Assembly: GCA_964411125.1 (NCBI GenBank)
Contig: CAYPJU010000028.1
Coordinates: 1-64,000 of the forward strand
DNA length: 64,000 nt
Source: JBFIHF01 sp964411125
GTDB taxonomy: Bacteria > Myxococcota_A > Bradymonadia > Bradymonadales > Bradymonadaceae
Reading direction: 5' to 3'
Shown in pieces: positions 26,006 to 34,951 of the stretch. How positions within the stretch are numbered: the first letter of the stretch is position 1; every line of letters begins with the position of its first letter. Both the position numbers and the translations under genes were made by a program. The notes under the pieces were generated by a model. That model was given only the letters and a program-made list of their open reading frames with translations. It was not told the origin of the DNA and did no database searches.

Positions 26006-27055
26006 TCAGCCCCGCTGCTGAGGCGGACGCTGCTGCTGTTGCGCGGCGCGCTCCGCGTCCTGAACCATCTCGAGCACCTTGTCGAGGCCCCCCATCGCTT
26101 CGATGCGGTCCTCGATCTCGGAGAGGCTGTCCTCGACCTCTTCGCGCGGAAGTCCTCCCTTCTCGAGCCGATTGTCCGCCTGCTTGCGTGCTTCGTCGTA
26201 GAAGGCTTTCCCACGGAGCAGAATCTGCGGGTGGTTGCCGACGACGTCGAGCGCCTTGAAGAGGCAGTCTTCGGCATCGGCGTAGTTCCCCGCCTTTTCG
26301 TTGTACGAGATGAGATTGATCTGGCTGGTGACGTAGATCGGTAGCGCTGCTTCGCCGAGCTTGTCGTGCGCTCGCTCCGAAAGAGTTTCGGCTTCCCGGC
26401 CCCACCGGAGGGCGTCGTCGAACCGCTCGGCGTGGAAGTTCAGGACGCTGAGCTGCTGGCATGCCTGGGCGCCCTGCGCAGAGATGTTCTCGCGTGCGTT
26501 GGCGCCCATCTCGTCGATCAGGGCGAGCGCTCGCGCCATCGCGTCGCTGGCCGCATCCCAGTCCTCGGCGCGGGCGGCAATGATGGCGAAGTTGGAGTTC
26601 GCCCCGAACGCGAGGTCGCGCCCCTGACCGACGTCTTTGCCGTCGCTCACCAGGGATTCCGCGAGCTCCAGCGCACGAAGATTGGCGGCCTTGGCCGCTT
26701 CGAAGTCGCCGCCACTCGCCAGGAGGCCGGCGAGGTTGATGTTGGTCGCCGCCGCGTTTCCACGAAACTCGACCCCCTGCTCGATGATCTTCTCGCAGAT
26801 CTCGGAGGCGCGCTTGTGGTTCCGAAGCGCCAACTGCGGCTGGTTCGCCCGCTGAAGGATGAACCCCGACTCGTTGAGTGCCTGCGCTCGGAGCTGGAGG
26901 ACGTCGAGCGTCTCCTCTTCGGCCATGTCGAGGATGACGTTGGCCTCGGCGAGGGCGGCGTTCGCCGTGTTGAAGTCACCCTGCCGAAGGGCCTGACTCC
27001 CTTGCTGGACGAGGTTCTTGCTGACTGCGAGTTGTTTCTCCTGCCACTGACTCAT
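26006..27055 (-). CDS. TPR-repeat protein
   Basis: A 349-aa soluble protein built of about six tetratricopeptide-like helix pairs (for example QALRQGDFNTANAALAEAN, GDFEAAKAANLRALELAE, GNYADAEDCLFKALDVV) and ending in a Gln/Pro-rich tail (QQQQRPPQQRG). There is no signal peptide, so it is cytoplasmic. TPR proteins of this sort scaffold protein complexes. It is the last gene of the long minus-strand operon and follows the FHA-domain gene by 4 bases, so it may bind or be read by that phosphothreonine-binding protein. It ends convergently, 6 bases from the UshA-like gene. Confidence 0.8.
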   Translation of the reverse strand: MSQWQEKQLAVSKNLVQQGSQALRQGDFNTANAALAEANVILDMAEEETLDVLQLRAQALNESGFILQRANQPQLALRNHKRASEICEKIIEQGVEFRGNAAATNINLAGLLASGGDFEAAKAANLRALELAESLVSDGKDVGQGRDLAFGANSNFAIIAARAEDWDAASDAMARALALIDEMGANARENISAQGAQACQQLSVLNFHAERFDDALRWGREAETLSERAHDKLGEAALPIYVTSQINLISYNEKAGNYADAEDCLFKALDVVGNHPQILLRGKAFYDEARKQADNRLEKGGLPREEVEDSLSEIEDRIEAMGGLDKVLEMVQDAERAAQQQQRPPQQRG

Positions 27056-27059
27056 GCGT

Positions 27060-27626
27060 TCAATATCCGTTCGTGCGAATTTGAGGTTTCAACCAGACTC
27101 GAAACTCGACGTTCCCGAAGCGTACGAGATCGCCGTGCCGAAGGTCGCGTGAGCGCGTCACGCGAACTTCGTTGACGTAGGTTCCGTTGGTGCTGGCCGA
27201 ATCCTGGATGAAGATCCGTTCGTTCCGGCACACCAACAAGGCGTGATTCCACGACACTGCGGGTTTGTCCACCACGATGTCGTTCTTGTCGCCGGCCCCG
27301 AGGGTGATGTCCCCCTCGAAGAGGTAGTTGCGTTGGTCGGGGAGGTTGGGGTGATAGAGGAACCCGTAGATCCCTTCTCGATCGCGTTCCTGCCACCGGG
27401 CATCCTCGCGCAGCAGGCTGCGACTGGCGTCGTCGGTGCCCATGTCCTGGGTCTCGGTCTCGACCCGTAGGCGGGTCCCCTCCAGCCGGGTGCCGCACTC
27501 TCCACAGAAGACCGCGCTTGCGACGTAGCCACGGTGGCAGTTCGGGCATGCGCGTACCGGCGTCCCACAGAAGCTGCAGAAACGAGCGTGGTCCGGAATG
27601 TTCTCGGAACACGACGGACAGTTCAC
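27060..27626 (-). CDS. zinc-ribbon and FHA-domain protein
   Basis: A 188-aa cytoplasmic protein. The N-terminus has two zinc ribbons: CPSCSENIPDHARFCSFC and CPNCHRGYVASAVFCGEC, each with two CxxC pairs. Residues ~105-175 form an FHA domain (ITLGAGDKNDIVV, VSWNHALLVC, IQDSASTNGTYVN) that binds phosphothreonine peptides made by Ser/Thr kinases; the usual GR-S-H pattern is GA-W-H here, so the binding site may be altered. Its start overlaps the stop of the preceding gene as ATGA and the TPR gene follows. Two Hanks-type kinases in this window are possible partners. Confidence 0.88.
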   Translation of the reverse strand: MNCPSCSENIPDHARFCSFCGTPVRACPNCHRGYVASAVFCGECGTRLEGTRLRVETETQDMGTDDASRSLLREDARWQERDREGIYGFLYHPNLPDQRNYLFEGDITLGAGDKNDIVVDKPAVSWNHALLVCRNERIFIQDSASTNGTYVNEVRVTRSRDLRHGDLVRFGNVEFRVWLKPQIRTNGY

Positions 27627-28105
27627 TCACATTCCCGGTCGTCGAGTACGAACTGGTCGATGGTGAAGGGCTCGGTGGCGAGGACTTCGTCGTCCGAACC
27701 CCGCACGGCGACGCGGACGACGTACTCGGTGGCGGCGTCGGTCGCCACGCGCTCGCCGTCGACGATCCTTCCGCACGCGACGTCCCACCAGAACTCGTGC
27801 AGGACGTCGGTCCCCTCGGGGACGGTCGGTACGCGCTGCAGCGGGTCGCCGCCGTTCGCGGCGTAGGCCGGGCCACACGCGTCGTCGGGCGCCTCGCAGA
27901 CCGTCACGTCGACGGCCTGGTCGTCCCCTTCGAAGTCTCGGATCGTGTACTCCACGGCGAGATGGGGGCCCTCGGCGACGAGCGGCCCGACCGACGTGAT
28001 CTGTGCGGGCTCGTTCTCGATCTCGACGACTCGGACGCACGCGCTCGTGCTCGTCGCCAGAGCGATCGCCAGAAGACCGTACGACTGAAGGAGGTTGAAG
28101 TTCAC
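27623..28105 (-). CDS. small exported or lipoprotein, unknown
   Basis: A 160-aa protein with an N-terminal signal ending in ATSTSACVRV, compatible with lipidation of Cys23. The rest is acidic with strands and two cysteines (CEAPDDACGP) likely to form a disulfide, and it ends in DRECE. I recognise no family. It overlaps the stop of the inositol monophosphatase gene upstream and the start of the FHA gene downstream by ATGA, so it is part of the operon. Confidence 0.65.
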   Translation of the reverse strand: MNFNLLQSYGLLAIALATSTSACVRVVEIENEPAQITSVGPLVAEGPHLAVEYTIRDFEGDDQAVDVTVCEAPDDACGPAYAANGGDPLQRVPTVPEGTDVLHEFWWDVACGRIVDGERVATDAATEYVVRVAVRGSDDEVLATEPFTIDQFVLDDRECE

Positions 28106-28884
28106 GCGGTTCTCAAGATTTCCAGGAGTTCGTCGTGCATCTTACCGTTGGTGGCGATGATGCACTCGTCCCCCACTGTATAGCGCGACGAGCCCAGGGA
28201 AGTCACGACACCACCGGCGAGCTCGACCAAAAGCGCGCCGGCACAGGTGTCCCACGGGCTCAGATTGAACTCCCAGAAGCCGTCGAGTCGGCCGCACGCG
28301 ACGTAGGCGAGGTCGATCGCGGCCGAGCCGAGCCGGCGTGTTCCTCGGCAACGACTTCCGACGGCCGCGAACTCGGCGAGGTTGTCGTGTCCACCGGAGC
28401 GGGCGGACGGGGCGAAGCCGGTCGCGAAGACCGACTCGTCGACCGTGTCGACGTCGGTGACCTCGATCGGGGCGCCGTCGAGCAGCGCCGGTTCCCCCCG
28501 TCGTCCGCTGAAGAGCTCGTCGCGCGACGGGTCGTAAATCACGCCGACGACGCGCTCGCCGTCGGCGACGAGGCCGATCGACACGCAGAAGATCTCGATC
28601 CCCTTCACGAAGTTCATCGTCCCGTCGATCGGGTCGACGTACCAGCGACGGCCCGACTCGGTACCGACCGTCCCTGCTTCTTCCCCGACGATGACGTCGC
28701 CGGGGAACGCAGCGAGGAGCTCGGTCTTCACGAACTCTTCGATGCTCCGGTCGATGTCGGTGACGAGGTCGTTCTTCGATTTGAGGCCGACGTCGAAACC
28801 GCCGCGGCGGTCGCGCCGCATCCGCTTGCCCGCTTCACGGGCGACGGCCTCGGCTACTCGTTGTTCAATCGCAAAAGTTGGCAT
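28102..28884 (-). CDS. inositol-1-monophosphatase family protein
   Basis: A 260-aa Mg2+-dependent sugar-phosphate phosphatase of the IMPase/SuhB/CysQ superfamily. Visible motifs are KSKNDLVTDID, GEEAGT, WYVDPIDGTMNFVKG and WDTCAGALLVELAGG, which give all the expected metal ligands. The ATG at 28884 is chosen because the in-frame region further upstream runs antisense to the serine hydrolase gene. The usual choices are SuhB-like inositol phosphatase or CysQ; sequence alone does not decide. It is coupled to the following small lipoprotein by an ATGA overlap. Confidence 0.9.
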   Translation of the reverse strand: MPTFAIEQRVAEAVAREAGKRMRRDRRGGFDVGLKSKNDLVTDIDRSIEEFVKTELLAAFPGDVIVGEEAGTVGTESGRRWYVDPIDGTMNFVKGIEIFCVSIGLVADGERVVGVIYDPSRDELFSGRRGEPALLDGAPIEVTDVDTVDESVFATGFAPSARSGGHDNLAEFAAVGSRCRGTRRLGSAAIDLAYVACGRLDGFWEFNLSPWDTCAGALLVELAGGVVTSLGSSRYTVGDECIIATNGKMHDELLEILRTA

Positions 28885-29003
28885 GACTTCCCGGTGTGCG
28901 GCGCTGTGATACGCGGCGTGGCGACGGCCCGTCAAGCGATCGGCGGAGTCACGGGGCGCACCTGGGCGGAGTGCGCCGACGACACCAGAAAGGGTGTCGG
29001 CAT

Positions 29004-30077
29004 TCAAGCCGGAGGAATGACGGCCTCGTGAAACGCGACGCGGAGCGCCTTGATGCGCGGGTTTTCCCGGGAGGGATAAACGCGGTTGGTGAGAAGAACG
29101 GCGACCGTTCCGCTTCGCCGTTCGATCCAGAGCGATGTTCCCGTGAACCCCAGATGTCCGACCGTGCGCCCCGCGGAAAACCCTCGCCCAGCCGACGACA
29201 GCTCGCCGCTCGGCGTGTCCCAGCCCCCCAGAAAGTGGCCGTCCCCACCACGCGCCTGTTCCGACCAGCAGTGCCGCAAGACTTCGGCACTGACGATGCC
29301 TTCGGCACCGCGCGATACCTGCAGAAGGTGCTGTCCGAACGTTCCAACGTCCGTTGCCGTGCCGAAGAGCCCCGCGTGTCCGGCGACGCCGCCGATGATG
29401 TGGCAGTTTTCGTCGTGGACGGTGCCGGTAACCGGTCCGCCGCGAAGCTCGTCGACCTCGGTCGACGCTGCGCTCTGCACCGGCGGGTCGCCGGCGAGCA
29501 GGTTCACGTACCGAATCGATTCGAGCCCCAGAGGATCTGTGATTCGTTTCCGCACCACGAGGTCGAGAGAAGCCTCGAACAGGTCTTCGAGCCAGAACCC
29601 CAGGTAGAGGTATCCAAGGTCGGAGTAGACACCACGGACCCCCGGCGGTTGGCGCTCCGACTCGACGATTTCGCGCCGAACGGCAGCCTTCGTGTGCCGC
29701 GCCGTCGCCGGATCCGGGTTCATCGGCATCCGTTCGTAGAAGCGATCCCACGCCGGAAGTCCGGAGGAATGGTTGAGGAGCTGAAGCAGCTTGATCGCAC
29801 CGCCGAGGTCTGGCGCGGGGGTGTCCAGCGTGACGAGGCCCTCGTCGACCGCGATCATCGCAGCGGTCGCGGTGAAGACTTTGGTGACCGAGGCGAGGTC
29901 GAACGGCGTCACGGTGGCGACGGGGGAGGGCGCCTCGAACGAGGTCACGCCGAGTGCGACGTCGAGGACGACCTCGTTCTCGACGGCGACCCACGCCTGG
30001 ATCGCGGACGCGGTGGCGTCGTGGCCGATCGCCTCGACGGACGGGGCGAGATGGTCGTGCAGGACGCTCTCGATCAC
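29004..30077 (-). CDS. beta-lactamase-fold serine hydrolase
   Basis: A 357-aa serine hydrolase of the class C beta-lactamase/PBP4-like esterase group. The nucleophile motif is SVTK (LASVTKVFTATAA), the tyrosine motif is VYSDLGYLY and the third motif is LGFTGTS. No signal peptide is seen, which fits cytoplasmic family members that act on D-amino-acid amides or esters. The GTG start overlaps the LdcA stop as GTGA, so the two are translated together. In this context it may process cytoplasmic muropeptide fragments, but this is inference. Confidence 0.85.
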   Translation of the reverse strand: MIESVLHDHLAPSVEAIGHDATASAIQAWVAVENEVVLDVALGVTSFEAPSPVATVTPFDLASVTKVFTATAAMIAVDEGLVTLDTPAPDLGGAIKLLQLLNHSSGLPAWDRFYERMPMNPDPATARHTKAAVRREIVESERQPPGVRGVYSDLGYLYLGFWLEDLFEASLDLVVRKRITDPLGLESIRYVNLLAGDPPVQSAASTEVDELRGGPVTGTVHDENCHIIGGVAGHAGLFGTATDVGTFGQHLLQVSRGAEGIVSAEVLRHCWSEQARGGDGHFLGGWDTPSGELSSAGRGFSAGRTVGHLGFTGTSLWIERRSGTVAVLLTNRVYPSRENPRIKALRVAFHEAVIPPA

Positions 30078-30985
30078 GGTGCCCGCCAGCGCAACGTCAC
30101 CGCCCCCGATTCGCCATCGATCGTCGTGTACGACCCGTGCGCGAACGGGAGGTTTCGGCTGGCGTGTCCGGCGGGGAATCCCGCCACGACCGGGATGTCG
30201 AGCAGATCGCCAATCTCCGTCGCGAGATCACGTGCGAAGAGGTCGATCTCCTCGTCGGGGATCCACGTCCCGCCGCATTCACTGAAGTCCCCGAGGACGA
30301 TGCCGCGAATTCGGCTCGTCTTTGCGGAGAGGCGAAGCGTGGTGAAGAGCCGGTCGAGGCGGTAGTCCTCCTCCGTCACGTCTTCGAGGAACAGGATCGC
30401 CCCGTCGAGGTCGGGGACGAAGGGCGAACTCAGGAGCGCCGCCAACAGGCTCAGGTTGCCCCCGTAGATCGGCCCGCTGGCCGAGCCCGGACGCACCGGC
30501 TCGCACCCGACGACGCGCTCCTCCGCGGTCCCGAACAACGCGGCCCGCAGCGCCTGAAGGTCCTCGCCCTGCGACGCGAAGCTCTTCACGACGGGGCCGT
30601 GGATCGAGCAGATGCCGGAGACGGCGGCGGCGGCGAGGTGGATCGCCGTGATGTCGCTGAATCCCACGATGTGGCGCGGGCTCTCTTCGAGCAGACCCCA
30701 CTCGATGTCCTGCAGGATCCGCATCGTGCCGTAGCCGCCACGAGAGAAGACGATCGCTTCGACGTCGGGGTCGGCGATGGCGTCATTGATCGCGGCGAGG
30801 CGTTCGTCGTCACTGCCTGCGAGGTACTTCGAGCGAGCGTAGACACGGTCGTCCACGACGACGTCGAGCCCCCAGCTCCGGAGTGTTTCGATGCCCGGGG
30901 CGAGGAGCTCGGTGGTGACGGGTCCAGCCGGGCTGACGATGCGAACCTGGCTACCCGCGCGAAGCGCTGGCGGATATTGGAGCAA
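30074..30985 (-). CDS. ldcA: muramoyltetrapeptide carboxypeptidase (LdcA family)
   Basis: A 303-aa S66 peptidase that removes the terminal D-Ala from recycled muropeptides in the cytoplasm. The nucleophile region AIVFSRGGYGTMRIL, the acid region IYGGNLSLL and the histidine end GHASRNLPFAHG fit the Ser-Glu-His triad. A TTG start is used because no ATG or GTG fits; the first residues LQYPPALRAGSQVRIVSPAG match the family N-terminus. It lies 18 bases after the DUF3108 gene and overlaps the next hydrolase gene by GTGA. Confidence 0.9.
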   Translation of the reverse strand: MLQYPPALRAGSQVRIVSPAGPVTTELLAPGIETLRSWGLDVVVDDRVYARSKYLAGSDDERLAAINDAIADPDVEAIVFSRGGYGTMRILQDIEWGLLEESPRHIVGFSDITAIHLAAAAVSGICSIHGPVVKSFASQGEDLQALRAALFGTAEERVVGCEPVRPGSASGPIYGGNLSLLAALLSSPFVPDLDGAILFLEDVTEEDYRLDRLFTTLRLSAKTSRIRGIVLGDFSECGGTWIPDEEIDLFARDLATEIGDLLDIPVVAGFPAGHASRNLPFAHGSYTTIDGESGAVTLRWRAP

Positions 30986-31003
30986 GCGGGTTGGGGGAGG
31001 CGG

Positions 31004-31876
31004 TCAGTCTTCCTTTCGATACATCGAAGGAAGTTTGTACTTGATGAGGAGCGCCTCGCCCACCCCCCACTGCGTGTTCACCGAAACTTTGACCGGGATC
31101 AGGTTCTCGTCGCGGCTCACCCAGAGCGACCCGGACGGCTCCTCGGGCTTGGAGACCGAGAGGATCGGCCCGGCGCCCTTGGTGCGCTTCGTGTTCAGCG
31201 CCTCGCGCGTGAAGTCGATCCGGTACGACTTGAACCAGCCGATCGGCGAGTAGACGTCCTCTTTCTTCACCACGCGGGCGCGCAGTCGGTAGAGCTTCCA
31301 TCCGTCGTAGATGAAGTACGCCATCTCGTCCCCGACCTTCAGATCGGGGTGTTTTCGGAGTTCGAAGAACCAGGTCGCCATGTCGTGGGTCGTCCCCGGG
31401 ATCGGCTTGGTGAAGCGGCGCCGCGGCTGCTCGTCGCGCGTCTTGAGGACTTTCGCACGGTACGTGCTGTGCGTGAAATCGACGTGGTAGCTGCGGACCT
31501 TGCCCGACTCGTCGAAGAACTTCTCGGAGCGGAGGGGGCGTAGGGAGACCGGATTGAAGAACGTGTCGGCGCGGTTGTTGACGGGGTAGATGTTGTGAAA
31601 GATCCCGGCCGACTGAGCGGTGCCGGAGACGGCCACGTAAGGATGTCCTTCCTTGTAGCGCACGTCGCCGACCCGAGCTGCGGCCCGAATCGCTTCGACA
31701 CCGTTGAGGCGGATCGAGTAGTAGAGCTCTTCGCCGGCATATCGGAACTCCACCTCCTGGGCGGGCTCTTCGGTGGCGGGAGCTTCTTGCGCGGTCGCGT
31801 GGACCGCTCCCATGGAGAGCGCTCCGAAGAGGAGCGCACCGGCGAGGACCGCTTTGGAGAGTTTGGTTGGGTACAT
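31004..31876 (-). CDS. DUF3108 exported protein
   Basis: A 290-aa protein with a signal peptide (residues ~1-30, ending ATAQE) and a DUF3108 domain: FRYAGEELYYSIRLNGV, FFNPVSLRPLRSEKFFDESG, the region VDFTHSTYRA, and LWVSRDENLIPVKV. DUF3108 proteins are periplasmic beta-rich proteins of unknown role, common near envelope genes. The ATG at 31876 is chosen because it opens the hydrophobic signal. It is the first gene of the seven-gene minus-strand operon. Confidence 0.88.
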   Translation of the reverse strand: MYPTKLSKAVLAGALLFGALSMGAVHATAQEAPATEEPAQEVEFRYAGEELYYSIRLNGVEAIRAAARVGDVRYKEGHPYVAVSGTAQSAGIFHNIYPVNNRADTFFNPVSLRPLRSEKFFDESGKVRSYHVDFTHSTYRAKVLKTRDEQPRRRFTKPIPGTTHDMATWFFELRKHPDLKVGDEMAYFIYDGWKLYRLRARVVKKEDVYSPIGWFKSYRIDFTREALNTKRTKGAGPILSVSKPEEPSGSLWVSRDENLIPVKVSVNTQWGVGEALLIKYKLPSMYRKED

Positions 31877-32071
31877 CGTCAGTCTCGGCTGGTTTGGTCT
31901 GTAAAGTATAGCGAGGGGCGCGTTCAAAGTATTCCTCTCACCGGTAGACGGCTCGTGGGGCGGTTCTATTCAGACCTTGCCGAAGAACCTCTCGACGCGG
32001 TATCTGGCTTGGTCCGCCCGAGAGGCGTGGCGGAGAGCGGGTGAACTGCTCCAGCGGTAGAGGCGTGGGAC

Positions 32072-34051
32072 ATGTCGGAGATCGGAATACATCGCGCGGC
32101 GCTGGTCGATCACCTCGGGGCCTTCGCCGAGTCGCAGCGCGACACGATCGCCGAGAAGTGGGGCGCCGACGACAGCGCGGTCCCCACGTTGATGCGTTGG
32201 GTGTACGACCATTTCGAGGACCTCCGCGAGCGAGTCGCCGCCGCCTTCGAATCGGACGACGACGCCATGGACGTCATGCAGACGTTGGCGCTCGAGCACG
32301 ATCTCGTCGTCGACGTCGGCTGGGCGGGGCGAAAGGCGCGCAAGCGGCTCGTGGAGTACGGCCTCATGTCGGTGGGGCGCGGAGCGAGCGGGACGTCGGC
32401 GGAGGGGCTGATGCCGGCGGCGCTGGCGGCCGTCGTTGCGCCACTCCTCGTCGAGGTGCCCTCGTCGATGCCGCTGCTGTTGGCGCGCAGCGAGGTCGAC
32501 CACGTCGAGCGCGTCGCCGCGACTCACGAAGTCGTCGGTACGACCCTGCTCGAAAAGATCCTCACTCTCAGCGAGTGGTTCGCCGCCCCCGAGCGTGCCG
32601 AAGATCTTCCCGCGCTCTTGCCGACCCCCGAGTACGTCGGACCTCTCCTGAGCGCTCTGGAACTCGGCGGGATGTGTTTCTGGCAGGAGGTGTTCGGCCA
32701 CGACCTTCACGAGAACCCCGACTACGGGTCGAACGTCGTGGCGTTCATGCGGTCCGACGATCGGGACTACGAACGGCAGGTCGCCGATTACCTCGTGGAG
32801 GCCGGGTTGATCTTCCGAGTCGACGAGGATCCTCATCCACCCCTGGCGATCGTCCCCGAAGAACTCTGGAACGCGCTCTGGACCATCGGTCGAATCTGGT
32901 TGATGGACTGGGCCGGCGTCGGGGTCGAGGACGCCCTGGAACAAGCGGTGCGTCGTCCGCACGCGTCGGCGCCCGAAGATCTCCAGGCGACCTTGAAGTG
33001 GTTCGCGGTGGAGGCTGACCGAGGGGCGATCCGGGCTCCCGCCGGAATCGCGACGGACGAGACGATGGAACATCTGGTGGAGGTCGGAGGGCACGACGTG
33101 AGCTTCTGGGCACACCGGCTGGAGATCGCCCTCGAGCTCTCCGCGTTGCGACTTCAGCGGAGCGGTCACGCGGCGGAGAACCCGACGTTTCGGCGGGTGC
33201 TCGAGCTTCCTCGATCCGCCTTCGCCCGCCAGGTGCTGTTCGACTGGTGCACGGGCTACCTGGGGTCGACGGCCGACGCCCGACTCGGGGTCGCCCTGGG
33301 ACTCGATGATACGTGGCGCCGGGAAGTCGTTCGTTATCTGAAGAAATACAGCGAGTTCACGCCCCTCTGGCTGCGCCACGAAGGGGTCGAGCTCGAGACG
33401 ACCGGCTCCGGCTATCTCCGCAACGCGGAGCGCTCCGACGAAGAGCGGTTGCGAATGGAAATCGCCCTCACCAACGGCATCGTCTGGTCGACCAAGCTGA
33501 CCTGGCTCGACCTCCTGTCGCTGCTCGACGACGGCCTTTGGTACTCGCGTTCCGCGCTCGTGGAGGTTCTGCAGACCGCGGCGGGCCTGTCGACGTTCGC
33601 GCAGTTGATCCACGTCCTGGAGAACCCGTACCTCGGGTACTACCTCCCGGTTCAGCGAGCCTCGGTGATGTCGGATTCGCTTCAGACCCCCCATTTCGAA
33701 GCGTGGTTCGACGAGCTGGTCGACAACCTGCTCGAGCCGCTCGGGGTCGCGCGTTTCTCCGACGACGGGGAATCAGTGTGGCTGCAGGCTTCTTCGCTCC
33801 GGGTCGAAAGCCCGCCCGGCGTCAACGACGAGCAACGCGAGGCGATCATTCGCGAGATCCTTCAGGACCCCGAGCTCGAGTTTCGTCCACCCAACTCGCT
33901 GCCGCCCGAGCGCCTGCATCGCGTGGAGACGGCGCCCGAAGACGGGACGATCGAGCTCGACGTGCCGCTCGACATGATCCGCCAGAGATTGAAGGGCCGA
34001 GTCATCGTCGAGTTCGACGGGCGGCGAATTCAGACGCTGCCCGAGAACTGA
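32072..34051 (+). CDS. large protein of unknown function
   Basis: A 659-aa acidic, soluble protein rich in Leu, Glu and Trp (for example WGADDSAVPTLMRWVYDHFE, ETFAALLPTPEYVGPLL-like helices). There is no signal peptide, membrane segment or clear catalytic motif. The C-terminal part (LEPLGVARFSDDGESVWLQ) could be a winged-helix or helicase-associated fold of the kind seen in XPB-related bacterial proteins, but this is weak. It stands alone between a divergent DUF3108 operon and a convergent transporter, with 3 bases to the end of that gene. Confidence 0.7.
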   Translation: MSEIGIHRAALVDHLGAFAESQRDTIAEKWGADDSAVPTLMRWVYDHFEDLRERVAAAFESDDDAMDVMQTLALEHDLVVDVGWAGRKARKRLVEYGLMSVGRGASGTSAEGLMPAALAAVVAPLLVEVPSSMPLLLARSEVDHVERVAATHEVVGTTLLEKILTLSEWFAAPERAEDLPALLPTPEYVGPLLSALELGGMCFWQEVFGHDLHENPDYGSNVVAFMRSDDRDYERQVADYLVEAGLIFRVDEDPHPPLAIVPEELWNALWTIGRIWLMDWAGVGVEDALEQAVRRPHASAPEDLQATLKWFAVEADRGAIRAPAGIATDETMEHLVEVGGHDVSFWAHRLEIALELSALRLQRSGHAAENPTFRRVLELPRSAFARQVLFDWCTGYLGSTADARLGVALGLDDTWRREVVRYLKKYSEFTPLWLRHEGVELETTGSGYLRNAERSDEERLRMEIALTNGIVWSTKLTWLDLLSLLDDGLWYSRSALVEVLQTAAGLSTFAQLIHVLENPYLGYYLPVQRASVMSDSLQTPHFEAWFDELVDNLLEPLGVARFSDDGESVWLQASSLRVESPPGVNDEQREAIIREILQDPELEFRPPNSLPPERLHRVETAPEDGTIELDVPLDMIRQRLKGRVIVEFDGRRIQTLPEN

Positions 34052-34054
34052 GCG

Positions 34055-34951
34055 TCAGATGAGCTGCTCCGGCACATCGTCGATGTGCCCCGATTCGTGA
34101 GGCTCGAGCTGTACGAGGATGTCACGTACCTCAGGCAGCTTGCGGCGAATCGACGCCTTCACCGCCATCATCACCGTCCCCGCGTCGGCGAGCGACGTCT
34201 CCGGATCGAGGGAGAGGTGGAACTCGAGGTGTACGTTGCCGGACATCCCGCGGCTCCGGACGTAATGGCAACTGCGAACTTCGGGGTGCTCTTCGGCGAG
34301 CTGTCGGACGACGTCCGCGTCGACATGGGCCGTGTCGACGATCACGTCGAGACCGTCCCTCAGCACGCGGTACGCGGTCATCCCGATGAACGTCATCACC
34401 ACGAGCGCCGCGAGGACGTCACCGACGACGATGCCCCGGTCGACGAGCACTATCCCGACGAGCACCGCCATCGCCGCCAGACTGTCCGACAGGGTGTGGG
34501 CAGCGTCGCTGATCAGGATCATCGAATTGTAGCGTTTTCCTTCGCGCCGCTCGTACCAGGAGATCGCGAAGTTCACGACGATCGTCCCGATCACGACGAA
34601 GTAGGCGGACGGCTCGATGTTCGGTGAGGTCCCGGCCGTCGCCGCGTCGTAAATCCCACGCCCCACCTCGAGCATCCCCAGGAGCACGAAGATGCCGATC
34701 ACGAGGCTCGCCGCGACCTCGAACTTGCGGTGTCCGTAGGGATGTTCGGGATCCGGTGGTCGGTGTGCGAATCCGAGGGCCACGAGCCCGATGATGTTGG
34801 AGAGCGCGTCGAAGACCGTGTGGAAGCCGTCGGCCTGCAGGCTGACGATCGCCAGCGAGTAGCCGACCGTGAGCTTCGTCGCGGCGACGAGCAGGTTGAG
34901 CACCAGGGTGATGATCAAGACCCGGCGGACGGCGGCGGCATTCGCGTTCAT
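34055..34951 (-). CDS. cation diffusion facilitator (CDF) transporter
   Basis: A 298-aa metal exporter of the CDF family (FieF/CzcD type). Six hydrophobic helices are visible, with metal-site residues in LQADGFHTVFDAL (helix 2) and SDAAHTLSD (helix 5), and a cytoplasmic C-terminal domain that carries VHLEFHLSLDPE. It swaps Zn2+, Fe2+, Mn2+ or Co2+ for protons; the metal cannot be read from sequence. The ATG overlaps the stop of the guanylyltransferase gene as ATGA, so the two are coupled although no functional link is evident. Confidence 0.9.
   Translation of the reverse strand: MNANAAAVRRVLIITLVLNLLVAATKLTVGYSLAIVSLQADGFHTVFDALSNIIGLVALGFAHRPPDPEHPYGHRKFEVAASLVIGIFVLLGMLEVGRGIYDAATAGTSPNIEPSAYFVVIGTIVVNFAISWYERREGKRYNSMILISDAAHTLSDSLAAMAVLVGIVLVDRGIVVGDVLAALVVMTFIGMTAYRVLRDGLDVIVDTAHVDADVVRQLAEEHPEVRSCHYVRSRGMSGNVHLEFHLSLDPETSLADAGTVMMAVKASIRRKLPEVRDILVQLEPHESGHIDDVPEQLI

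Noticed and set aside
28885..29994. Upstream extension of the inositol monophosphatase frame
   Set aside because: The extra 370 codons are antisense to the serine hydrolase gene and show no family signal; the IMPase domain begins at 28884.
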